From an uncultured Verrucomicrobiota bacterium (GTDB lineage: Bacteria > Verrucomicrobiota > Kiritimatiellia > RFP12 > UBA3636): a stretch of 5,559 nt of DNA. The notes beneath the pieces are model-generated. The model did no database searches. It was not told where the DNA came from and worked only from the letters and a program-made list of their open reading frames with translations. The DNA lies in contig CAMNDA010000373.1 of assembly GCA_946534745.1 (NCBI GenBank), positions 1 to 5,559 of the forward strand. Direction: 5' to 3'. How positions within the stretch are numbered: the first letter of the stretch is position 1; the number at the start of each line of letters is the position of its first letter. The position numbers were made by a program, and so were the translations under genes. Below, one piece after another: positions 1 through 5,549 of this stretch.

Positions 1-2
1 GC

Positions 3-299
3 GGCGCGTTCATCGTCACCCTCGACCGCAAGTGCAAGCTGACGGGCGTCTCGAAGATGACGCCCGACGAACTGGCGAGTCCGGACGCGGGCCGCGAGAT
101 GCTGCGCCGCGTCCAGCGCGTGAAGGAGGCGTGCTGCTGGATGATCGTCGTCGGCGACGCCGGAATCGACCTCGACCGATTCGCTCGGCGCAGCTCGGGC
201 GGCATGGACGCCCGTATCGGGAAGCCGCTCGTCGACGTCTTCCTTCGCGACGAAAGCGGCAGGTTCTACTCGACGCGGCGCCAGGGGGTTCTGCGGTTC
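3..299 (+). other. N-terminal degenerate JAB/RadC-like segment
   Basis: The first ~99 visible codons resemble the RadC/JAB (MPN) layout. There is a strand with LDRKCKLTGV, then a helix with REMLRRVQRVKEA, then a hydrophobic strand CCWMIVV, and later GKPLVDVFLRDESGRFYSTRRQG, comparable to the RadC stretch around the second metal ligand (GIPVLDHLIIGxGRYYSFREEG). Active family members carry HxHPSG directly after the central strand and a later Asp as zinc ligands. Here that place reads VVGDAG with no His, so the metal site appears lost. If the match is right, this is a non-catalytic or structural remnant. The alignment is by eye and the 5' end is missing, so the call is tentative. Confidence 0.4.
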
Positions 300-3200
300 G
301 ACGAGTACAGCGGGTTCGAGGGCGCGACATACGACGAAATGCGCCGCCTCGGCCTTACGCGCGATACGGTCGAGCGCTACGTCGCCGAGCATCCCGCGCC
401 GCGGATGGAGGCGGCCGAGCCCGCCACGCGCGTCCGCTCGCGCGGAGCGTCCGATGCGACGCTCGCCGCGGCCGGACTCGACCGCGCGACCTACGAGGCG
501 TTCACCGATTCGGAGGACGCCGTGTTCCACTCGTTCGTGAATCCGGACGGCACGATGAAGCCGGGCTGGCTCAAGGCGCCGAACGGCGAGGCGTCCAGCC
601 TCTCGCCGCGCCAGTTCGTGCAGGTGCGCACGCCGGAGTTCAAGGCGTGGTTCGGCGACTGGGAGACGCTCGCGGAAACGGCGAATCCAAGAATCGTCAG
701 GTCTGTTTCCGAAGCGGCGTCCGCCGTTCGTTCGGAAGGGATGCTCAATCGCCCGCTGTTCAACTACCATCTTGGAATCGAAGCCAGAATCAGCGGCAAC
801 TCGCTCGCGAAGATGGAAAGCGAGTCCGCGACGAAAAAGTCCGTCTCGCCGAGGCTTCACGCGCTCGCGGTCGCCAACGTGGACCGGTTGTTCGCGTCTG
901 CGCGGGTCGAACTTTCCCATCCGGACAGTCACGGACGCCGTGAGGTGAAGAACGTCCGGCGCCTCGGTTCGGTCCTGTTCGACCCGCAGACGGGTTCATA
1001 TGTTCCGGCCATGCTGACGGTCGAAGAGTATGAACGCGATGGAAAGCGAATCTACACGGTCGAAGCAGTTGACGTCGCCGAATATGAAAAGAACGACGCA
1101 GGGCAGTTGGTTGCCGCCGCCAAAGGCGGGAGACAGACCCCGATTGCGTCGTTCGTCAAGAGCATCGCAAATCTCGCATCGGAAGTCAAGCCCGAAAATG
1201 TCTCGAAGGTCGTCGACGTGAACGGCGAGCCGCTGGTCGTGTACCATGCGACCGACAACGTGTTCGACACGTTCGACCCGGCGCGGTTGGGGGAAGTGAC
1301 TGACGCCAACGCCTCGGACGAGGCCATGGCGCAAACGGCCCGCCTTGGCTTCTGGTTCTCCGACCATGACATCCGCCCGGGAACCATGCAAGAAATCAAG
1401 ATGGACGTCGCGCTCAACCTTCGGGCGCCCTACGAAACCACCCTCGACGACTTGTGGGCCGAGGTGCAGGAAAAAAGCGCGGACGACCTCGTCGCCGAGC
1501 TGACCGCGGCCGGACATGACGGCATCGTTTTGGACGACACCGAGTTCGGCGGCAAGAGCTACGTCGCCTTCCGCCCCAACCAGATCAAGTCCGCGACCGA
1601 CAACGACGGCTCGTGGGACCATCCGACTCTCGTCCGCTCCCGCGGAGCCGGCGGCCTCTCGCTCGACGACGTGTACGGCGTCCGCACGCGCGACGTGGTC
1701 GAGCAGATCAAGCTGCGCCGGCACGAGTACGACTACGATCCGCAGAAACGCCACGTCTGCGACATGGTCGAGGAGGCGTTCGCGAAGGCGCAGGCGGATC
1801 CCGCGTGGCTCAAGTCCGTCGTGGACCGCGCGCTCGCGCCGGTGAGGCCCGGCGACCAGCCGCCTGCGTTCAACACGCAGGAGCAGGGCGCGCTGATGCT
1901 CGACATGCACCTCCGCGCGGAGGCGGCCGACGTGGCCGCAACGCGCCTCGCCGCGCTCAAGGCGGCCGGCGCGTCCGTCGATGAGATCGCCGCGGCGAAC
2001 GCCCGCTACGCCGAGCTGGAGGCCGCCCGCTTCGCGATGGAGGAGGCGTACATCCGGCAGGGCAAGGCGCTCTCCGACGCAATGAACCAGCGCAAGGCGG
2101 CGTTTGATAAGTCGACCGGCTCGTTCGCCGGGCTGATGGAGGCGTTCGAGCAGGCGACCGGCCGCAAGCCCGGCGCGTCCGAGCGCGCCCGAATCCGCGA
2201 CGCCTGGCGCGAGATCGAGCGGCTCCGCAAGGCGCTCGCCGACGCGATCCGGGACGTCGGGAACCGCGACTTCGACGCGGCGATGGCCGCGATCATGTCG
2301 CTCGACCTGGACGACCTCCTGCGCCGGCGCCGTTCCGGCCCCGGCAGGCCCGGCAAGGCCGGCGCGAAGGGCGAGGCCGACCGCTCGGCGTGGCCGAAGA
2401 CGCGCGAGGAGCTGGAGGCGCTCGCGAAGGAGCGCGTGAAGGACCTCGACCTCGACCGCGACGATCCGGAGGCGATGCGCCTGCTGCTCCGTCCGTTCGT
2501 GCGCTGGGTTGGCAAGTGCCTCCTCAACCTGGACGTCGAGGCCGGCCGCGAGATGGCGAGCCCGGAGGCGTTCCGCTCGGCGCTCGGCGTCACGTGCCGA
2601 GCCGTTCTCGGCGAGGAGTTCGCAGACTGGTCCGACCGCACGTGGGGCGACATCTACTCCAACTACGGCGTCATGACGCCCGCGAGCACGGACGAGCTCA
2701 AGGTCCGCATTTCGCAGATGACGGCCCTGCAGCGGCTCGTCTCGCAGCTGCAGGACCTGGAGAATCGGATGCGGCCGCTCAAGACCGGCCCGCAGCGCGT
2801 CGCGATGGAGAGCCAGGCGGAGGCGCTCCGGGCCGAGATCAACGCCAAGATGAAGGAGCTGAACCTCCCGATCCCCGAGGGTGCCGATCCTTCCCGCTAC
2901 ATCAAGTCGCCGCAGGAGATTCAGAAAGAAGCGATGCGCAAGGCCATCGAGCGCCTGGAGCGCGCGATCCGCGACGGCGTCCCGTTCCCGAAGAACGCGG
3001 ACCCGATCGCGCTCGACGAGGAAGGACAGGCGCTCCGCACGATCCTCGAAGACCTCCGCAAGCAGTACAAGGAGGCGTTCCCCCTCTCCGACGCGGAGAT
3101 CGTGAAGCGCATCGTCAAGGCCTACGAGAAGGCCGAGGAGCGGGCGCAGCGCGAGCTCGACGCGGCGCTCGCCGGCAACTTCCGCGGCGCCCCGGCCGAG

Positions 3201-5192
3201 ACGCGCGAGAAGCTGCTCCGCGAGAACGACCTGCGCGTCCAGGTGATGCGCGAGCGCGTGGCGATGCTGCGCGAGGCGCGGCAGGAGCTCGAGGACGCGG
3301 CCGGTCCCGAGGCCTACTACTCGGAATGGAGCAAGGCCGTCCGGCGCGCGGTGCAGAGCAAGCTCAACGCCGCACAGCGCTACCACGACTGGATCGCGAA
3401 CCCGAGCGAGTTCGAGAAGTGGCAGCGGAAACGGCAGAACAAGCTCGACGTGGGAGACGATCCCGCCGTGAAGGACGCGCAGAAGAAGCTCGACGACGCG
3501 CGGCAGGCGTGGTTCAAGACGCTCGACGACCTCGCGTGGGCTGACATGAACTGGCTCGAAAAAGCGTGGGAGACCGCCGTCGGCGTGTCCGACGTCTCCA
3601 AGCGCTTCATCGCGTCGGCCGACCTTTCGTCGATCGGCATCCAGGCGGCCGTCGCGGCGATCCTCCGGGATCCGTCGCTCGGCTGGCGCACGGCGAAGGA
3701 CGCGCTCTGGGCGAAGGGCGGCAAGGGCTTCGCGTTCTCGGAAGAGAAGTGCCTGGAGCTGCTCGAGAAGATGCAGAACGATCCGGAGTGGCACACGGTC
3801 GTCGACCTGATGGGCATCCGCATCTCCGACTGGCACGCGGATTCCGGGGACTTCGGCGAAGAGTACCGCAAGGCCGGAATCGCCGCGCGCCGCGGACTCG
3901 GCATCTCGAAGATGCTGAACGACAACAAGATCCTCCGCTTCGGCGACCGCACCTACACGATGCCGCTGAACCTCATCCGCTTCGCCTACGCGAAGCAGAT
4001 GATCTCCCATCTCACGAAGATGTACGGCGAGGCGTATCTCTCGACCGAGCAGGGCCGCAAGGACCTCAAGCTTCTCGGTCGCGTCGTGAACATGGAGACC
4101 GGCCGCGGCGACTGGTTCACGAAGAACGCGGCCGGCTCGTTCGTGTCGAAGATTCTCTGGGCGCCGGGCAAGTTCGCCGGGCAGCTGCAGACGATGTTCC
4201 TCCCGATCACGCTGCTGCTGAACGACAACCGAGCGAGCGCGAGGACGCGGGCGATGGTCTTCAGGCAGTGCTGGCTGCGCCCGCTCGCCGGCTGGGCGAT
4301 CCTCGTGATGTTCCTCCGCGCCATCGCGCACCTGCTCGGCGACGACGACCGGCGCGACGAGATCGGCGGCTTCATGGAGACGAACCCGCTCAACCCGATG
4401 TTCGGGCGCGTGAACCTCGGCGGCCGGCGCTTCTCGCTCTCGGCCGGAATGGAGTCCTACATATCCGTCGCGTCGCGCGTTGCGATGATGAAGACTGCGA
4501 GCAAGTACGATGAGGAGAAACGCCTAGCCGACCCGACCGGCCCGATCGTGAACACGCTCTCGAACAAGTTCAACCCGCCCGTCGGAATCGCCTGGCGCCT
4601 GGCGCGCCGCAAGGACGTGGACGGCACGAAGCTCGACAATCCGGGCGCGGTCGCCTACTTCCTCTTCAAGAACCTCTGCATGCCCATCACGGGCACGGAC
4701 TTCACGAAGACGGCGCTCGACCTCAAGCCGGGAGAGTTCCTTACGCGCGAGGACGCGGAGGCTCGGACGGGGATCCTGCACAAGGCCGTGCTGCTTCCGC
4801 TCTCGTTTCTCGGCGTCTCGTCCAACCGCTACGGCTGGGATGCGCGCGAGGCCGACGTGGCGAACTTCGACCGACTCGCGAAGGAGTTCAAGGCGCTCGC
4901 GAAGGTGTACGAGAACAAGGGCGGCACCTACTCGGCGAACGAGATCGCGAAGGCGCGCGAGGGCATCCTGAACCTCCGCGGCGACCCGGTGCTCGGGCTC
5001 TACGCGAAGGAGTGGACGCGCGGCAAGGAACTGCGCGACCGGCTCCGCCAGATCGAGAACGCGATCAAGGCGGAGGGCAAGGAGAAGAAGCCGGACAAGG
5101 AGCACCTGGCGCAGCTGGAGCAACTCCGCGGCGAAACGCTCACCGCGTTCCACCGGCTCTACCACCCGCAGTTCGCCCGGGACGCACGGTAG
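3..5192 (+). CDS. Phage-type large polyvalent protein with ADP-ribosyltransferase domain (5'-truncated by window edge)
   Basis: Frame 3 is open from the first complete codon (position 3) to TAG at 5190-5192. The ATG at 57 lies inside coding-like sequence, has no convincing ribosome binding site, and is preceded by 18 in-frame codons that continue a recognisable fold, so the true start is probably off the left edge. Seen in order (residues from ATG 57): a degenerate JAB/RadC-like segment; an FKAWFGDWE motif (195-203); an LPD3-like insert (~229-344); an ART-PolyVal core with VVYHATD (394-400), GFWFSD (431-436) and NQIKSATDN (508-516); charged helices (~540-1110); a C-terminal module with NMETGRG (1345-1351) and a hydrophobic helix (1407-1428). 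Proteins of this kind are known from tailed phages and conjugative elements and are thought to enter the recipient cell with the DNA and act against host functions or defences. That role is inferred here; the family call rests on remembered motifs. No neighbouring gene is visible on either side. Confidence 0.9.
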   Translation, partial: GAFIVTLDRKCKLTGVSKMTPDELASPDAGREMLRRVQRVKEACCWMIVVGDAGIDLDRFARRSSGGMDARIGKPLVDVFLRDESGRFYSTRRQGVLRFDEYSGFEGATYDEMRRLGLTRDTVERYVAEHPAPRMEAAEPATRVRSRGASDATLAAAGLDRATYEAFTDSEDAVFHSFVNPDGTMKPGWLKAPNGEASSLSPRQFVQVRTPEFKAWFGDWETLAETANPRIVRSVSEAASAVRSEGMLNRPLFNYHLGIEARISGNSLAKMESESATKKSVSPRLHALAVANVDRLFASARVELSHPDSHGRREVKNVRRLGSVLFDPQTGSYVPAMLTVEEYERDGKRIYTVEAVDVAEYEKNDAGQLVAAAKGGRQTPIASFVKSIANLASEVKPENVSKVVDVNGEPLVVYHATDNVFDTFDPARLGEVTDANASDEAMAQTARLGFWFSDHDIRPGTMQEIKMDVALNLRAPYETTLDDLWAEVQEKSADDLVAELTAAGHDGIVLDDTEFGGKSYVAFRPNQIKSATDNDGSWDHPTLVRSRGAGGLSLDDVYGVRTRDVVEQIKLRRHEYDYDPQKRHVCDMVEEAFAKAQADPAWLKSVVDRALAPVRPGDQPPAFNTQEQGALMLDMHLRAEAADVAATRLAALKAAGASVDEIAAANARYAELEAARFAMEEAYIRQGKALSDAMNQRKAAFDKSTGSFAGLMEAFEQATGRKPGASERARIRDAWREIERLRKALADAIRDVGNRDFDAAMAAIMSLDLDDLLRRRRSGPGRPGKAGAKGEADRSAWPKTREELEALAKERVKDLDLDRDDPEAMRLLLRPFVRWVGKCLLNLDVEAGREMASPEAFRSALGVTCRAVLGEEFADWSDRTWGDIYSNYGVMTPASTDELKVRISQMTALQRLVSQLQDLENRMRPLKTGPQRVAMESQAEALRAEINAKMKELNLPIPEGADPSRYIKSPQEIQKEAMRKAIERLERAIRDGVPFPKNADPIALDEEGQALRTILEDLRKQYKEAFPLSDAEIVKRIVKAYEKAEERAQRELDAALAGNFRGAPAETREKLLRENDLRVQVMRERVAMLREARQELEDAAGPEAYYSEWSKAVRRAVQSKLNAAQRYHDWIANPSEFEKWQRKRQNKLDVGDDPAVKDAQKKLDDARQAWFKTLDDLAWADMNWLEKAWETAVGVSDVSKRFIASADLSSIGIQAAVAAILRDPSLGWRTAKDALWAKGGKGFAFSEEKCLELLEKMQNDPEWHTVVDLMGIRISDWHADSGDFGEEYRKAGIAARRGLGISKMLNDNKILRFGDRTYTMPLNLIRFAYAKQMISHLTKMYGEAYLSTEQGRKDLKLLGRVVNMETGRGDWFTKNAAGSFVSKILWAPGKFAGQLQTMFLPITLLLNDNRASARTRAMVFRQCWLRPLAGWAILVMFLRAIAHLLGDDDRRDEIGGFMETNPLNPMFGRVNLGGRRFSLSAGMESYISVASRVAMMKTASKYDEEKRLADPTGPIVNTLSNKFNPPVGIAWRLARRKDVDGTKLDNPGAVAYFLFKNLCMPITGTDFTKTALDLKPGEFLTREDAEARTGILHKAVLLPLSFLGVSSNRYGWDAREADVANFDRLAKEFKALAKVYENKGGTYSANEIAKAREGILNLRGDPVLGLYAKEWTRGKELRDRLRQIENAIKAEGKEKKPDKEHLAQLEQLRGETLTAFHRLYHPQFARDAR
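468..665 (+). other. ART-associated FKAWFGDWE segment of the polyvalent protein
   Basis: Residues 138-203 contain PGWLKAPNGEASSLSPRQF followed by VQVRTPEFKAWFGDWE. This WLKAPNG...VRTPxFKxWFGDWE pattern recurs in phage and conjugative-element polyvalent proteins, usually immediately before the SKVVDxNGEPLVVYH start of an ADP-ribosyltransferase domain. Here about 178 residues separate the two, because another domain is inserted. I recognise the pattern from memory; its molecular role is not clear to me. Confidence 0.65.
741..1088 (+). other. LPD3-like (possibly nuclease-fold) domain inserted in the polyvalent protein
   Basis: Residues ~229-344 run from LNRPLFNYHLGIEARIS through LAKMESESATKKSVSPRLHA, AVANVDRLFASA, SHPDSHGRREVKNVRRLGSV and PAMLTVEEY to RIYTVEAVDV. 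The order 'GIxAxIS...KM.S..A..KSVSPxxHAxAVANxDxLF..A....HPD.......V.R........LTVKE....IYxVEAVEV' is that of a recurring domain in polyvalent proteins. I remember it as large polyvalent protein-associated domain 3; related PBECR domains are Barnase/EndoU/RelE-like nucleases. His and Asp residues are present (SHPD, HALAVAN), but I cannot identify an active site. The lower GC of the encoding DNA supports a later insertion. Confidence 0.5.
1197..1619 (+). other. ADP-ribosyltransferase domain (ART-PolyVal type) in the polyvalent protein
   Basis: Residues ~381-521 carry the hallmark series of this family: NVSKVVDVNGEPLVVYHATD (with the first-strand His, H397), FDTFDPARLG, GFWFSD (431-436, usually GFFFT or FWFTD), ALNLRAP, GHDGIVLDD (486-494) and YVAFRPNQIKSATDNDG (502-518). 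Enzymes of this fold bind NAD+ and transfer ADP-ribose to proteins or nucleic acids. In polyvalent proteins they are thought to modify host targets early in infection. The NAD-binding His and the closing QIK segment are present. I cannot confirm the catalytic acid, because its position in this divergent family is not fixed by eye. Confidence 0.75.
1674..3386 (+). other. Long charged helical/coiled-coil region of the polyvalent protein
   Basis: Residues ~540-1110 are rich in Ala, Glu, Arg, Lys and Leu with few aromatics and many heptad-like runs, for example 644-665, 710-730, 885-935 and 1013-1080. An AFNTQEQGALMLDMHLRAEA segment (604-623) followed by YIRQGKALSDAMNQRKAAF (665-683) and TGRKPGASERARI resembles the helical spacer seen after ART domains in other polyvalent proteins. 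A basic Gly/Pro-rich linker, RRRRSGPGRPGKAGAKG (756-772), divides it. I see no enzymatic motif. A structural or packaging-related scaffold is the simplest reading. Confidence 0.6.
3534..4841 (+). other. Conserved C-terminal module of phage polyvalent protein (LPD38-like)
   Basis: Residues ~1160-1595 include VSDVSKRFIASADLSSIGIQA (1177-1197), MPLNLIRFAYAKQM (1302-1315), GRVVNMETGRGDW (1341-1353), ILWAPGKFAGQLQTMFLP (1366-1383), a hydrophobic helix LRPLAGWAILVMFLRAIAHLLG (1407-1428) and a later segment with NKFNPPVGIAW and PLSFLG. The series 'SxDFSxxxxQ...NxxTGRG...FFAPRxxAxxxQ' is a recurring C-terminal signature of giant phage proteins. I remember part of it as LPD38, but that name should be checked. 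The single hydrophobic stretch could insert in a membrane, perhaps during ejection or entry; this is inference. Confidence 0.55.
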
Positions 5193-5218
5193 CGAGGTGC
5201 GCCGCAGAATACCGCGGG

Positions 5219-5245
5219 CCGCGATCCCTCCCTCCGGGGTCGCGG
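5219..5245 (+). terminator. Strong hairpin 27 bp after the stop codon of the giant gene
   Basis: CCGCGATCCC (5219-5228) pairs with GGGGTCGCGG (5236-5245) across a 7-base loop: ten pairs, one of them a G-U. The hairpin starts 27 bases after the TAG. No T-run follows (TCTGACGGCG), so it is not a canonical intrinsic terminator. It could be a 3'-end stabilising hairpin or work with another termination mechanism. The pairing is certain; the function is inferred. Confidence 0.5.
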
Positions 5246-5280
5246 TCTGACGGCGTTTAACTTGCCGGCCATTTGCCGTC

Positions 5281-5290
5281 GTTGTCCAAC
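5281..5290 (+). repeat. Direct repeat copy 1, GTTGTCCAAC
   Basis: The 10-mer GTTGTCCAAC occurs here and again at 5550-5559. Each copy is internally symmetrical (GTTG/CAAC). The two copies bracket the tRNA tail, at about 180 bp upstream and 54 bp downstream. Arm-type integrase sites in attP have this size and arrangement, but two copies do not prove it. Confidence 0.4.
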
Positions 5291-5314
5291 GCGTTTTGCT
5301 GCCGATTTTTCCGC

Positions 5315-5343
5315 TTGACATTCCGAACTGCTTCCGACAGAAT
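5315..5343 (+). promoter_or_regulatory. Sigma-70-type promoter pointing toward the tRNA tail
   Basis: A perfect TTGACA -35 element (5315-5320), a 17-bp spacer and CAGAAT as the -10 element (5338-5343, 4 of 6 matches to TATAAT). Transcription would start near 5350 and run through the tRNA-Ser 3' fragment to the hairpin at 5502-5522. A GGAGG occurs at 5357-5361, but no convincing coding sequence follows it. The placement in an otherwise non-coding tail argues that it is real; a sigma-70 consensus in an unknown host is still only a prediction. Confidence 0.45.
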
Positions 5344-5467
5344 AACCCGCGTCAACGGAGGAAACGGCCCGCAAGTGCGGAATCCGCCTTCTTCGGAGAA
5401 AATCAACGAAACACTACAACCTATACGCCAAAGCGGTAAAGTTCTACGTTGTTCGACATTCGGCAGA

Positions 5468-5495
5468 GCGGGTTCGAATCCCTCCCTCTCCGCCA
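5468..5495 (+). other. tRNA-Ser 3' fragment, likely attachment-site (att) core
   Basis: The stretch has a T-stem 5' strand GCGGG (5468-5472), a T-loop TTCGAAT (5473-5479), a T-stem 3' strand CCCTC (5480-5484), an acceptor 3' strand CCTCTCC (5485-5491), discriminator G5492 and encoded CCA (5493-5495). The 3' end matches the usual bacterial tRNA-Ser acceptor, whose partner strand would be GGAGAGG. That strand, the anticodon arm and the variable arm are absent upstream, and the T-stem has one C-T mismatch. A tRNA tail without a body, next to a phage-type gene, is the classic mark of integration into the 3' end of a tRNA gene. It may be attR of a prophage or attP of the free element. Confidence 0.7.
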
Positions 5496-5501
5496 TACTT
5501 T

Positions 5502-5522
5502 CCCCCAATAAAACGGGGGTTT
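5502..5522 (+). terminator. Short intrinsic-terminator-like hairpin after the tRNA tail
   Basis: CCCCC (5502-5506) and GGGGG (5515-5519) form a five-pair stem with an 8-base A-rich loop, followed directly by TTT. It lies 6 bases after the CCA of the tRNA fragment, where the terminator of a tRNA transcript would be expected. The T-tract is short, so strength is uncertain. Confidence 0.45.
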
Positions 5523-5527
5523 GCTGA

Positions 5528-5543
5528 AAGAGAGCGCTCTTTT
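5528..5543. repeat. Palindrome centred on AGAGCGCTCT
   Basis: AGAGCGCTCT (5531-5540) is a perfect 10-bp palindrome. Pairing extends outward to 16 bp (5528-5543) with one G-T. It could be an operator for a dimeric regulator or a second hairpin ending in T residues. No gene is visible nearby to decide. Confidence 0.3.
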
Positions 5544-5549
5544 CCGGAT

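Noticed and set aside
57..59. ATG at 57 as the true start of the giant gene
   Set aside because: No good ribosome binding site precedes it, and the upstream in-frame codons (GAFIVTLDRKCKLTGV) continue the JAB/RadC-like fold, so the gene most likely begins before the window.
32..943. Long plus-strand frames at 32-943, 2390-3544 and 3566-4513
   Set aside because: They lie inside the giant gene in another frame, are Arg/Gly/Pro/Ala-rich, and carry no recognisable motif; stops are simply rare at this GC content.
996..4331. A 1111-codon open frame on the minus strand, antisense to the giant gene
   Set aside because: It is the mirror of GC-rich codons. The product is dominated by Arg, Leu, Val, Ala and Glu without domain motifs, while the plus-strand frame shows family motifs throughout its length.
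5321..5350. A dispersed intergenic repeat, suggested by the minus-strand reading VILSEAVRN
   Set aside because: Only about 27 bases resemble such repeats, there is one copy, and it overlaps the promoter spacer; not enough to call.
5395..5495. A complete tRNA-Ser beginning at GGAGA near 5395
   Set aside because: Only GGAGA would pair with TCTCC. No D-arm with GG in its loop, no anticodon arm and no variable arm can be formed in the 97 bases between.
5257..5508. An 83-codon minus-strand frame in the tail
   Set aside because: The MAEREGFEP start is the typical false protein read antisense through a tRNA 3' end; the rest has no motif.
5273..5527. An 84-codon plus-strand frame in the tail (and a GTG start at 5375 behind GGAGG)
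   Set aside because: Its C-terminal half is a translation of the tRNA-Ser tail (FGRAGSNPSLSA), a common annotation artefact. GGAGG is 13 bases from the GTG, too far for a good start.
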